A stretch of DNA of 64,000 bases from Streptomyces sp. NBC_00249 (GTDB taxonomy: Bacteria; Actinomycetota; Actinomycetes; Streptomycetales; Streptomycetaceae): the NCBI RefSeq assembly GCF_026342355.1, contig NZ_JAPEMV010000001.1, forward strand, positions 1,054,001 to 1,118,000, written 5' to 3'. This document shows, piece by piece, positions 1 through 8,301 of this stretch. Each line of letters opens with the position of its first letter. The first letter of the stretch is position 1. The position numbers were made by a program, and so were the translations under genes. The notes below the pieces were generated by a model, which saw only the letters and a program-made list of their open reading frames with translations, did no database searches and was not told where the DNA came from.

Positions 1-181
1 GCTTGTCGTCCTCGGGGACGTACTCGCCTCGGAACCAGCCGCTGAGCTTGCCCCGGCCCAGCCTCACGATCGGTGTCTGGTTCTTACCCTGCGTTTCAAT
101 CTGGGTGAATGAGAGGCCCGAGGCGTCTTTCAGCTTCCGCAGGTTCGCGGCCAGCCGGTCACGTGCCGACGACTCCCCCAT
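1..181 (-). CDS. XRE-like helix-turn-helix protein, partial
   Basis: The reading frame starts at an ATG (181-179) and stays open to the window edge, so only about 60 N-terminal residues are seen. It begins MGESSARDRLAANLRKLKD and contains LSFTQIETQGK followed by RLGRGKLSGWFRG. This is the layout of an XRE-type helix-turn-helix with a recognition helix near LSGW. Streptomyces proteins of this kind are often regulators or have a C-terminal NTPase or TPR part, which is outside the window. It could be the element's repressor, but nothing visible links it to the palindromic operators described below. Confidence 0.65.
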   Translation of the reverse strand, partial: MGESSARDRLAANLRKLKDASGLSFTQIETQGKNQTPIVRLGRGKLSGWFRGEYVPEDDK

Positions 182-338
182 GGGTCTCCCTGTTCAGTCT
201 GAACCAACCGTTGAACACTATCTTCACCCGTGATGGCCTGGCCTGACGCCCTGTTCAGGGGTTCAGGCCCCTCGCTGAACACGCCGGCGCTCCGGCCCCC
301 TTGTCGTCGTCACCCAGAACGACACGAGGGAGCAGAAG

Positions 339-503
339 ATGAAGATCACCACGAAGCGGGGGCAGGACCGACGGCCCCAAGCGCGGGGGCGCCGGATCGT
401 CCTGGCGGCAAGGAAGCTGGGCGAGTGGATTGTGCAGGGAGCCTCGTCCGGCGCCGCACGGGAGATCCTGCGGTACGCCCTGGACCTGCTGCTCCAGATG
501 TGA
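339..503 (+). CDS. Small basic hypothetical protein (54 aa)
   Basis: ATG at 339 is preceded by GAGGGAG with about 8 nt spacing, a very good ribosome-binding site. The 54-residue product starts MKITTKRGQDRRPQARGRR and ends in an amphipathic stretch (AREILRYALDLLLQM). The N-terminal half is rich in Arg and Lys and the C-terminal half is probably helical. There is no recognisable domain. It stands alone between the XRE-like gene and a 600-bp region without clear genes. Codon use looks normal. The function is unknown; the good RBS and clean frame support a real gene. Confidence 0.5.
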   Translation: MKITTKRGQDRRPQARGRRIVLAARKLGEWIVQGASSGAAREILRYALDLLLQM

Positions 504-1107
504 CTGCCCATGGCCCCCACCTGATGTCACCGGCTACCAGGGCCCCGGGTCCCCGGACAGGACCCGGGACCCTGCCCGGCCAGTACGAAGCCGACCATCC
601 CAGCCCCAGCGCTGTGAGGATGACAACGGCCCAGCGCAGCGGCGGGCGCTCGGGCTGGTCGTTCGTCTGATTCCGGTCTCCGCGGAAGCTACGCCATGTC
701 GAGGAGGGCCACGCCGTCACCGACCTGGCCGGCCTCGCCTGTTCCACACCAAGGCCCGCAGCCTCTACCACTTCGCCGTCCCAGGCGTCGACTACACCCA
801 ACCGGTCGAATCCGACGTGCCCTGGCACTCCGCTGGCCCTCATGCACGATCAACTTCACGGAATCGGTGCCTGATCCAGTTTCAAGGAGCCTCATCACCG
901 TTGACACCCAACCCAGTCGGCGCAGGTCAGCCCGCTACACACGACTAGCTTCGCTATCGAAGGACAAACTCGGCCTTCGGGCATGGCGCCGGTCACGTCT
1001 CAAGTCGCACCCGAGACGGAACTCGACGCCTCGAAGGCTGCGAATTGCGCCCTGAACAGATCCCTCATTCAACGCGGATAGCGCACTACCGCCAGTTCAA
1101 TGCAAAC
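504..1107. other. Gap of about 600 bp without a convincing gene; possible remnants
   Basis: Open frames exist on both strands, but none has a good RBS together with convincing protein sequence. Around 690-830 two overlapping plus frames read EEGHAVTDLAGLA and then LFHTKARSLYHFAVPGVDY, as if one coding sequence had shifted frame. This could be a decayed gene next to the helicase-nuclease gene, but no family is recognised. The last part (950-1100) is less GC-rich. No repeat, tRNA or operator copy is seen. Confidence 0.3.
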
Positions 1108-3729
1108 TCAATCCCGTTGCTGCCTGACCGGCGCCATTCGCAACACGGGCAACCACTGCGACGGGAGGGCCTTTTCGGCCTGGAAGATCTCTGCCAGCTC
1201 TGCCGACGTCAGTGACGAGATCACGCGTCCACGCGCCGTGCGCCAGGCACGCAGGAGTCGGTCGAAGGCATCCAGAACCTGCTCTGGGCCGACATGGTAG
1301 AGCTGCTCCTCCGCCAAGGCGCGTGCAGCCGGCATGACTGCTGGCTTGGGTGACATGAGCAGGCAAACCGAGTCGCTCGGTGCCGAGGTGCCCCGCTCTG
1401 TCTCGGTAGTACGCAGATGCGATCCAGCCTGCCGTACATCACCGGGACCGACCGCACCCTTCGGCTCAGCCTCGCTCTTGGCTTCCCAGGTGACCCAGCG
1501 AGCGTCGTTGAAGATCCACACCGCGTCGGGAGCTGCCGGGTCCTCGTCGTTGTCGTTTCCGTAGCTTTCCGAAGCACCCGCAAGTTGCCCGAGCACGACG
1601 AGACCTGCCTCGTACGCCCGGAACTCCGTGCCTGTGAGCCCGGCACGGGCTGTGGCCACGCGCTCCTCGAACGCGCTGGCGAACCCGGCCTCCTGAACTC
1701 CGATGCCACGCATCGCCGCTTCGTCTAGTTCGTCGAGCTGCGGAGCCAGTGGGGCCTTGGCCTTGTCGCTGGGTGACGCCAGATGTGACAGCCACGACGT
1801 CCCCCTACTCATCCGCTGGGCGTCGCGGAAGTAGTCCGCGCTGGCGGCGAGGTATGCCTGGTCGCCGGTCTGCTGGGCGAGGCGTTGCGTGATGCCAAAG
1901 CCGATGTAGTTCCAGAAGGCAGCGTATCGCCGGGGCGTCCGCTCGCCCTGGAGTTGGTCAAGGACTCTACGAACGGCCTTCAAGGCCCAGTCCCACTGGT
2001 TGCTCCAGATCGCCTGCCATGCGTCGACTTCATGCTTGACGGACCGCTGCAGCTCGCGCGAGCTGGGGGCCATGGCTCGGGCGTACTTCTCACGCTCTCG
2101 GACGATGTCTCCGTCGACCTCGGCCCACTCCTCATCATGCCGGAGAAAGACGCGAAGGTTTTCGATCATGTTCGCGGAGTCGTACTTCCGGCTGTTCTCC
2201 CAGCCGAACTCCAGCTCCGCGTGAACCTCGGGGTGCATGGCGGCCTGGACGTCGCGGCCCGAAAGGTAGGACGTCAGGGCCTGTCCGAGGATCATCACGG
2301 CGGCAAAATCCTGAGTGTTACGGGTAGCTCGCCCTGACCCTTGCAGAATGCGGGCCCGGATGCGTTCCTGCAGTACCTCGACCGCGCCGAGGGACTCGTG
2401 CAGGAACCTCTCCTGCAGATCACCCCGTGCCGGGAGGCCGTCGAGGACGACGAGGCGGCAGTCGTTGCCGGGGAGGTCAATCCCGTCGTAGCGGTTGGTC
2501 AGTACGAGTGCCGCGCTGGGCTTGGACGTGAACTCTGTCAGATCGTCCTCGACGTCATCGGCTTTGAGGACGGGGTACCCGTCCGGCAGCTTGGACTCGA
2601 CGAATGACTCGTAGGTGCGGGTGTCAGGGGTCAGGACGATGGCGCGTCCCGCTTCGGCAATGGTGCTGGACACAAACGCTGACAGCTGGGTGGGATCGGC
2701 TGCCAGATCTGTGGCCAACTCTGGAAAGAGGAAGAAGCGTCGGCCCGTCCCTTGCTTCTCCCAGCCGTCGGGGACTGGGATGCGTTCGATCTTCTTGCAG
2801 CCAAAGGCTCGCTCAAGCTCACCGCCGGCGCCGAGCGTGGCGCTCATGTAGATCCGGCGTGCGGGATCGCTGAAGGGGGCATGCTGCATGGTCGGCGGGA
2901 TGAACGGACGGATCACGATCTGGCGATGTGCGACGTAGAACAAGCACCTGTCAACGTGTCCCTGGAGGAATTTCCAGACGTTTCGTGCGACTTTTTCACG
3001 CTTCCTTTCCAACTTGCCGCCGTTGATGGCCGAGCCGATCACTTCCTCGAGCTGTACTGCGCGGTCTGTGATTCCGATTGGCGACGCGAGGTAGACGTAG
3101 GACCAAAACGTGCTGTCGGCCTCCTTCCTCTTCAGCCGTGGGAAGACGAGGGGGTCGAGTGCCGGTTCGAGCACGGACAGCACGTCCAGGTAAGCGCTCT
3201 CATCCTGCCGGCTGATCGTGAGGCGCCAGGGGCTAGCCACGTAGCCCTCGGCAGCGTGTGCGTCGTCCAGCACCAGCAAGTTGGAGTTTCCGAGTGCCGG
3301 GTTGGAGTTGAAGACGTGGCTGTACGTACTGACCGCGACTGCTTCGGCCGACTCATATCGAGCACGATCGGCTGCGTTCCAGGAAACGACTCGATCGATC
3401 AGCAAGGCGTTCGGGATGCCGTACGTGTCGAAGGCAGCAGCGGTCTGCTGGGCCAGTTGCCGGGTTGGGCAAAGGTATGCGACCCGGTCCTGAGACGTGC
3501 GTCGGCGGAACTCGGCGATCAGGCCGCCAACCAGGGTCTTGCCAGCACCGGTGGGCAGTTCGATGGCCACATCGGATGCCTCGGACTTCTCCTGGTGCCA
3601 GGAGCGCAGTACGTCCTGTTGGTGCCCCCACACGGCTGCAGGTCCACGGTTGGTGACTGCAAGCATCCGATAGAGCTGCAGCGGATCGTCGGGCAGCCTC
3701 TGGTCAGTGGACTTGCGTGTGAACGCCAC
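1108..3729 (-). CDS. SF2 (DEAD/DEAH) helicase with C-terminal PD-(D/E)XK-like nuclease region
   Basis: An 873-residue protein starting at GTG (3729) after GGAG with 7 nt spacing. Helicase motifs are clear: motif I ELPTGAGKT at 57-65, motif Ia CPTRQLAQQ at 87-95, motif II as DDAH at 155-158 (instead of DEAH), motif III MSATLG in the middle, and motif VI QGSGRATR before residue 500. After a helical linker the C-terminus has DAVWIFNDARWVTWEAK, with E749-A750-K751, and later DVRQAGSH. That is the D...ExK...Q pattern of PD-(D/E)XK nucleases. Helicase-nuclease fusions of this kind are common in phage defence and plasmid restriction. It is a stand-alone gene in an accessory region. The defence role is inference. 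Confidence 0.75.
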   Translation of the reverse strand: MAFTRKSTDQRLPDDPLQLYRMLAVTNRGPAAVWGHQQDVLRSWHQEKSEASDVAIELPTGAGKTLVGGLIAEFRRRTSQDRVAYLCPTRQLAQQTAAAFDTYGIPNALLIDRVVSWNAADRARYESAEAVAVSTYSHVFNSNPALGNSNLLVLDDAHAAEGYVASPWRLTISRQDESAYLDVLSVLEPALDPLVFPRLKRKEADSTFWSYVYLASPIGITDRAVQLEEVIGSAINGGKLERKREKVARNVWKFLQGHVDRCLFYVAHRQIVIRPFIPPTMQHAPFSDPARRIYMSATLGAGGELERAFGCKKIERIPVPDGWEKQGTGRRFFLFPELATDLAADPTQLSAFVSSTIAEAGRAIVLTPDTRTYESFVESKLPDGYPVLKADDVEDDLTEFTSKPSAALVLTNRYDGIDLPGNDCRLVVLDGLPARGDLQERFLHESLGAVEVLQERIRARILQGSGRATRNTQDFAAVMILGQALTSYLSGRDVQAAMHPEVHAELEFGWENSRKYDSANMIENLRVFLRHDEEWAEVDGDIVREREKYARAMAPSSRELQRSVKHEVDAWQAIWSNQWDWALKAVRRVLDQLQGERTPRRYAAFWNYIGFGITQRLAQQTGDQAYLAASADYFRDAQRMSRGTSWLSHLASPSDKAKAPLAPQLDELDEAAMRGIGVQEAGFASAFEERVATARAGLTGTEFRAYEAGLVVLGQLAGASESYGNDNDEDPAAPDAVWIFNDARWVTWEAKSEAEPKGAVGPGDVRQAGSHLRTTETERGTSAPSDSVCLLMSPKPAVMPAARALAEEQLYHVGPEQVLDAFDRLLRAWRTARGRVISSLTSAELAEIFQAEKALPSQWLPVLRMAPVRQQRD

Positions 3730-3957
3730 GAGCGGCTCCGTCCCCCTGCTGAGTCGTAGTGCGAGCGGCTCAGCATCGTCACTTCATCAACACAACGTCC
3801 CACAGCCTATTGGCCCAGACGCGGCACGCGTCACGTCCCTCGGGAAGGAACCAGTGCGTACGAGGCACCGAACCAGCGCAGGTGCGGTCCCAGACCGTTC
3901 CGGACATGCGCGTTGCCCGAATGCACCCGAATCAGCGGCACGGGCGCAACGCCGAGA
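3730..3957. promoter_or_regulatory. Upstream region of the helicase-nuclease gene
   Basis: About 230 bp between the helicase-nuclease start and the terminator of the adhesin gene, all read on the minus strand. It must hold the promoter of the helicase gene unless that gene is read through from the adhesin gene. No convincing -35/-10 pair, operator copy or reading frame with an RBS was found. Confidence 0.3.
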
Positions 3958-3984
3958 CCCCGGAAACCTGTCTGGTTCCCGGGG
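3958..3984 (-). terminator. Stem-loop after the SpaA-type adhesin gene
   Basis: Arms 3958-3968 and 3974-3984 pair over 11 bp with one mismatch around a 5-nt loop, starting 16 nt after the stop codon of the minus-strand adhesin gene. There is no T-run, as is usual for Streptomyces terminators. Its arms (CCCCGGAAACC) look like the ICE operator arms but are in the opposite order, so this is not another operator copy. Confidence 0.55.
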
Positions 3985-3999
3985 CCGGTGGTGGTGAGG

Positions 4000-5052
4000 T
4001 CAGTTGTCGTCGGTACGCCGGTGCTGGCCGGTGCCGGTGTCGCTCTCGTCGTTCTTACGGCGGCGGGCGGCGTAGACGGCGCCGCCTCCGGCGGCGAGGA
4101 GAAGGCCACCGGCTGCCAGGAGCCACCCGTTGGTGCTGTCGGCGCCGGTGTGGGCGAGGGAGCCTTCGGGCTTGACGTCAGGTGCGGTGGGGGTCGCGGT
4201 AGCGGTGCCGATCTCCGGGCTGCTGGAGGGGGATGCAGCATCGGTCGGCTCCCCGGTGCCGGTCGCGGACGAGCCGGTCGGCGTCGGCTGGGAGGTGGGA
4301 TCGCCGGTGGGCTTGGCCGTCGGCTTCCCCGTCGGTTCCTCGGTGGGCTTGGCCGTGGCCGCGTTCGTGAAGGCCGCGGTGGTCTCGGCTCCGGGCTTGG
4401 CCGTGATCTCCACCGGGGTGGTCTCCAGCCGGTAGCCGTCCGGGGCCTTGGTCTCGGTGGCGGTGTAGGCACTGCCGGTCTTCTTGCCGACGGGGAGCGG
4501 GGCCTTGGCGGTGCCATCCGGGCCGGTGGTGAGGGTGAAGGCGCCCTTGTCGTCCTTGGCGTCCTTCGGGGCGATGTTGACGATGGCTCCGGCCAGGCCC
4601 TTGCCGGTGGCCTTGTCGGTGACCTTGAGGGTGAGGCCGGCGGACTTGTACGGGTCGGTGATCGCCAGGACCTTGGGCTCGCCGGGGGCGACGACAACGT
4701 CCTGGTCGGGGACGGTGCCCAGCAGCGGGCTGCCGGAGGAGGTCTCCTTGAGGCGTACGACGCCGGGGGCGAGGTCGGAGAAGGTCAGGGTGCCGTCGGC
4801 TCCGGTCTTGCCCTCGGCGAGCGTCTTACCCGCGGAGTCGAGCAGCTGGAAGGCGGCTCCGGGGGCGGGCTGGCCTTCGGGGTCCGTCTTGACGATGCGC
4901 AGGCCGGCCTTGTCCGCCGGCGCGGGGCCGCCTTGATCCTTGGGGGCTTCGGCGGACGGGGAGGGGGCTGCCGTGGCGATGGTGGCCGGGCCGGTCAGGA
5001 CGGCGGCGGCGGTCAGGGCAAGCGCGGTGAAGAGGAAGGGGCGGTGCTTCAT
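4000..5052 (-). CDS. Cell-wall-anchored protein with two SpaA/Cna-B-like domains and LAHTG sorting signal
   Basis: A 350-residue secreted surface protein. Residues 1-29 are a signal peptide (MKHRPFLFTALALTAAAV, cleaved near ATAA). Two prealbumin-like domains follow: about 50-135 (GLRIVKTDPEG...KETSSGSP) and about 137-232 (LTLKVTDKATGKGL...ETKAPDGY). The Lys and Glu positions are as expected for intramolecular isopeptide bonds. A Pro/Thr repeat linker (PTEEPTGKPTAKPTG) leads to LAHTG, a hydrophobic helix and an ARRRK tail. LAxTG is the signal used by class E sortases of high-GC Gram-positives. The gene lies 80 bp downstream of a related larger adhesin and the pair probably forms an operon. No sortase gene is in the window. 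Confidence 0.88.
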   Translation of the reverse strand: MKHRPFLFTALALTAAAVLTGPATIATAAPSPSAEAPKDQGGPAPADKAGLRIVKTDPEGQPAPGAAFQLLDSAGKTLAEGKTGADGTLTFSDLAPGVVRLKETSSGSPLLGTVPDQDVVVAPGEPKVLAITDPYKSAGLTLKVTDKATGKGLAGAIVNIAPKDAKDDKGAFTLTTGPDGTAKAPLPVGKKTGSAYTATETKAPDGYRLETTPVEITAKPGAETTAAFTNAATAKPTEEPTGKPTAKPTGDPTSQPTPTGSSATGTGEPTDAASPSSSPEIGTATATPTAPDVKPEGSLAHTGADSTNGWLLAAGGLLLAAGGGAVYAARRRKNDESDTGTGQHRRTDDN

Positions 5053-5132
5053 CAGGGGTGCTCCGGGCGGGATCGTGCGGTGCGGGACGGTGTGGCACGG
5101 GCTCCGAAATCGGGGCCCGGCAGCGCGAGGGG

Positions 5133-6821
5133 TCAGCTGGGGGCGTGTCCCGTACGGCGGCGGCGGTTGAACAGGTAGAGGCCGCCGCCTGCGGCGAGCA
5201 GGGCGGTGGCTCCGACGGCCAGCCAGGTGGTGGCGTCGGCGCCGGTGTGAGCGAGGGATCCGGGCGGCGTCGTCGGCGGGGTGGTGGCCGGGGGTGTCGC
5301 GGGCGGGGTGCTCGGGCTCGGCGGCGTGGTCGCGGTGGGCTTGTCGGCGAGGGTGACGGTGACGTCGGCGCCGGGCCGAGCGGTGAACGCGACCGGTGAG
5401 GCGTCGAGTTGGTAGCCCTCGGGGGCCTTGGTCTCGCCGGCCCAGTAGCGGGTACCCGCCTTGAGCGTGACGTCAAGGGGCACGGTCGCGGTGCCGTCGG
5501 TCCCGGTGGTGACGCTGGTGATCACCTTGCCGGGGGTGTGCTTGCCGGTCTTGTCCGTCTCATCGGCGCGGATGGCGATGACCGCGCCCGGCAGGGTCTT
5601 GCCGGTGTTCTTGTCGGTCTTCTTCACCGACAGGCGGGCCTTCTTGAACGGGTCGACGAGGTCGAGGGCGTTGGCCTGAGCTGTGCGTCCGGCGGTGATC
5701 GTGATGGTCTGCTCGGCGATCAAGTCGTGGACGGGGCTGCCGGAGGAGGTCTCGCGCAGCCGGTAGGTGCCGGCAGGGAGCTTGTCGAAGACGAGGTTGC
5801 CCTGTTCGTCCGTCTTGCCTGCGGCGACCTGCTTGCCGTCGGAGTCGAGGAGCTGGAACGCTGCGCCGACCAGGCGGGTGCCTTCGGGGTCCTTCTTGCG
5901 GATCGTCACACCGCCGGTGGCCTCGCCGACGGTGATGGCGGCGGAGTCCTTGACGCTGGTGGTGCCCCCAGCAAGCAGCATCCGCTGGGCGGCCGGGTTC
6001 TTGGGCGTGAGGACCTGCAGCCCGATGGCGGGCAGCCCCTCGGCCGTCGCGGTGACGCTGGCGGTCCCGGGCTTCTCAGCGGTGAACTCCCAGGAGCCCG
6101 TGCCGTTTTCGTTCGTGGTGACCTTGCCGGAGGCGGTGCCGGAGCCTGACTCGGCGAGCGTGACGGCGACCTTCGGGACCGGCGTGCCGGCGGTGGTGGT
6201 GACCTTCACCGCGACGGTGACCTTCGTCCCGGCGGTGGTGGTCTTCACCGACGGCGTGATCTGGAGGGTGTAGGGGCCCGCGAGCTTGTTGGCCTCGGCG
6301 ACGTAGCCCTGGGCGAGGGTGCGGGCGGTCCGGGAGACGACCGGGTACGCCAGGCGCTGCTTGCCTCGGTCGCCGTCGAGGGCGTAGGTGCCGCCGGCCA
6401 GGTACTCGTACACCACGGCGTCGACCGCGGCGGCCTGGGCGTTGTCGCGGGTCTGCCCGTACTTGCCGATCACATAGGCGGCCTGGGCCAGGTTCTCCTT
6501 GGTGACGGGCTTCCCGGTCACCGACGACGTCCAGGACGGGACCGGCTGCGGGTCGCCGTAGCCTCCGGCATCGGCCGGGCCCTTGCGTTCAGGGTCGGCG
6601 CAGTAGGTCTCGGTGTCGCCGTGGACGGCCGGTCCGGGCGGGCCGTAGGCACCGATGTGGCTGGAGGCGGCGTGTCCCTCGGAGTCGGGGATGGTGTAGC
6701 CGGGGCCCAGCACCACGGAGGCATCCGGGGCGGCCATGGCCGTCGCGGGCAGCAGGGTGCCTGCCGCGAGGGCGGCGACGGCGACGGCCAGGTGGGCGGG
6801 GTGGGCGGGGCGAAGGCGCAT
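5133..6821 (-). CDS. Thioester-domain adhesin with Ig-like and SpaA domains, LAHTG anchor
   Basis: A 562-residue surface protein. The signal peptide is residues 1-29 (MRLRPAHPAHLAVAVAALAA...ATAMA). The N-terminal region has YCADPE and later NAQAAAVDAVVYEYLAGG, matching the Cys and Gln motifs of thioester (TQxA) domains, which make covalent bonds to host or cell targets. Then come an Ig-like domain (KVTVAVKV...TASVTATAEG), two SpaA-like domains (VTIRKKDPEGTRL...RETSSGSP and LSVKKTDKNTGKTL...ETKAPEGYQL), a Pro/Thr stretch and LAHTG-TM-NRRRR. The frame is open for 445 codons upstream, but the signal peptide fixes the start at ATG 6821. No Shine-Dalgarno is visible before it. It may support hypha-hypha contact during mating. 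Confidence 0.87.
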   Translation of the reverse strand: MRLRPAHPAHLAVAVAALAAGTLLPATAMAAPDASVVLGPGYTIPDSEGHAASSHIGAYGPPGPAVHGDTETYCADPERKGPADAGGYGDPQPVPSWTSSVTGKPVTKENLAQAAYVIGKYGQTRDNAQAAAVDAVVYEYLAGGTYALDGDRGKQRLAYPVVSRTARTLAQGYVAEANKLAGPYTLQITPSVKTTTAGTKVTVAVKVTTTAGTPVPKVAVTLAESGSGTASGKVTTNENGTGSWEFTAEKPGTASVTATAEGLPAIGLQVLTPKNPAAQRMLLAGGTTSVKDSAAITVGEATGGVTIRKKDPEGTRLVGAAFQLLDSDGKQVAAGKTDEQGNLVFDKLPAGTYRLRETSSGSPVHDLIAEQTITITAGRTAQANALDLVDPFKKARLSVKKTDKNTGKTLPGAVIAIRADETDKTGKHTPGKVITSVTTGTDGTATVPLDVTLKAGTRYWAGETKAPEGYQLDASPVAFTARPGADVTVTLADKPTATTPPSPSTPPATPPATTPPTTPPGSLAHTGADATTWLAVGATALLAAGGGLYLFNRRRRTGHAPS

Positions 6822-6936
6822 AAGGAGGAGAGGGTCCTGTCGGTGGAGAGGGGAAGTCGGGTGCGGGCGGCGGTGAGTCAGTAGGCGCGATGGGCCAATG
6901 ACGGCCGAGGGGCGGGGCTTTACGGCAGGAGGGTGG

Positions 6937-7410
6937 TCACCGCGCCCGGGCGGCAGAGGTCCGAACTTGCCGGGCCGCGGCGGCGGGGGGCTGGCTGGTC
7001 CGTACCGGTGGAGCGCCGGGGATCCACAGGCGTACGTACTGGTCGATCGCGGCCCGCAGCCGGGTAACGCCGATGCCGACCCACGGGGGGTGCTCGCTGT
7101 GGTTCCAGTCGTTGAAGGTGCCGTACTCGCCCTGGCCGGGCTTGTGTCCGAGGCGCCGGTCTCGGGTGTCGAAGGCGCCGTGGTCGGCGAAGCGCAGCAC
7201 GGCGGTGTCGATCGGTCCTTTGTCGAGGTGCACGATCTGCAGTCGCAGCCCGTTGTAGCGGTCGGCGTAGATCGTGGGGGCGAAGTCGACGCGGAGCCGC
7301 AGCGGGAGGTCTGGGGCGGGGGCGGCGTAGTAGGCATGGCCGACGACGGCGGTCTCGGGGTAGGGCAGCGTGAGGTGGTCGGCGAAGAACTGTTCGGTGA
7401 ACAGGGCCAA
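6937..7410 (-). CDS. Hypothetical protein (157 aa), TTG start
   Basis: The start is TTG at 7410 after GAGGAA. The protein begins MALFTEQFFADHLTLPYPETAVV and contains LRLRVDFAPTIYADRYNGLRLQ and FNDWNHSEHPPWVGIGV, suggesting a mixed alpha/beta fold, with an Ala/Arg-rich tail. No known domain is recognised. It follows the DUF317 gene by 19 bp and is probably co-transcribed with it. Proteins of this kind are typical ICE or linear-plasmid passengers in Streptomyces. The function is unknown. Confidence 0.65.
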   Translation of the reverse strand: MALFTEQFFADHLTLPYPETAVVGHAYYAAPAPDLPLRLRVDFAPTIYADRYNGLRLQIVHLDKGPIDTAVLRFADHGAFDTRDRRLGHKPGQGEYGTFNDWNHSEHPPWVGIGVTRLRAAIDQYVRLWIPGAPPVRTSQPPAAAARQVRTSAARAR

Positions 7411-7429
7411 AGGGGTTCCTCGTTGTCGG

Positions 7430-8284
7430 TCAGCGGCGTACAGCGCCGCGGGCGGGAAGGGCAGCGGAGGGGGTGGTGGCGGTGCTCCAGCGCGGCACGC
7501 TGCCGACCGCGACGGGCGGGCGGACCCCGATGCGGGGGCGGAGATCGCGGGGAGTCGGCACCGGAGGGCGGGGCGGTACGACGGGCATGAGCTGCGCGAG
7601 GGCGGCGAGCTGACGGTCGAGGCCCTGCTGCCAGCGGGCCACGGGAGTTGTGTCGGTGAACGCCTCCGCGGTGGCCACGATGAGGTGGGAGGGCGTACGG
7701 GGGCTGAACGTGATCTCCGCGCGGGTGCCCCAGCCGGGAGGGCCGGCCCACAGTTCCGTCCCGTCCGGCAGGTCGCGGCGGGAGCAGTTGATGTAGACAC
7801 CCGCGTTGCTGTCGGGGGCGGTCAGCTCCACGGTGCCGACCTCGGCGCCCGTGCGCTGCCAGCCGGCGGCGACCAGCGGTGCCAGGCTGTCGGCCCAGTA
7901 CGCCGACGGGGCCGCGAGGAAGCGGTCCTGGCCGTCGGCCCAGTCCCGGGCGAGGGCGGTGGTGAGGGCAGCGACGAGCTCGGGCGGGGTGTTCTGGTTG
8001 ACGATCGCGGTCCACTGCGGTCCGGAGACCGCGTCGGGCGCGGCGCTGATCGTCCACAGGTCGTAGTCGTCTCCGGCCCAGCCAATCCGGATGCGGTGGT
8101 CCGGGCTGGTTACGACGAGCTGGTGCGGGCCCTCGTCGAGGTGATGGTGGGGCCAATGCTTGACGGGGGCGAAGCCGGCATCGCCGTAGCCGGGCGATCC
8201 GGCGAGGTAGCGGGGGGTGACGTAGACGTCGCCGTCCACGGTGGCGGCGGCCTGGGGGGCGGATGAAGGCAAGGGCGTCTCCAC
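7430..8284 (-). CDS. DUF317 family protein
   Basis: A 284-residue protein with GTG start (8284). It has the DUF317 signature: YVTPRYLAGSPGYGD near the N-terminus, then SPDHRIRIGWAGDDYDLWTIS, then PQWTAIVNQNTPPELVAALTTALA. A weaker second copy follows from about residue 130 (PLVAAGWQRTG...SPRTPSHLIVATAEAF). The C-terminal 60 residues are Pro/Arg-rich. DUF317 is an uncharacterised Streptomyces domain often found in mobile elements. At least three further full paralogues lie in the right arm. The gene sits 17 bp after the preceding gene of the minus-strand operon. Confidence 0.8.
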   Translation of the reverse strand: METPLPSSAPQAAATVDGDVYVTPRYLAGSPGYGDAGFAPVKHWPHHHLDEGPHQLVVTSPDHRIRIGWAGDDYDLWTISAAPDAVSGPQWTAIVNQNTPPELVAALTTALARDWADGQDRFLAAPSAYWADSLAPLVAAGWQRTGAEVGTVELTAPDSNAGVYINCSRRDLPDGTELWAGPPGWGTRAEITFSPRTPSHLIVATAEAFTDTTPVARWQQGLDRQLAALAQLMPVVPPRPPVPTPRDLRPRIGVRPPVAVGSVPRWSTATTPSAALPARGAVRR

Positions 8285-8301
8285 GAACGAAGGGGGTGCG
8301 G

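Noticed and set aside
3958..3984. A fifth ICE operator copy
   Set aside because: The arms are CCCCGGAAACC/GGTTCCCGGGG, the reverse arrangement with a 5-nt loop. There is no AATATA at 25 bp, and the site follows a stop codon, so a terminator is more likely.
4000..5178. Plus-strand 421-residue Gly-rich open frame opposite the adhesin gene
   Set aside because: It is the complement of a Pro/Thr-rich coding region. The minus strand has signal peptide, domains and sorting signal.
5133..8156. A single 1007-residue minus-strand open frame
   Set aside because: The first 445 codons overlap the DUF317 and 157-aa genes in another frame and are Arg/Pro-rich shadow sequence. The signal peptide at 6821 marks the true start.
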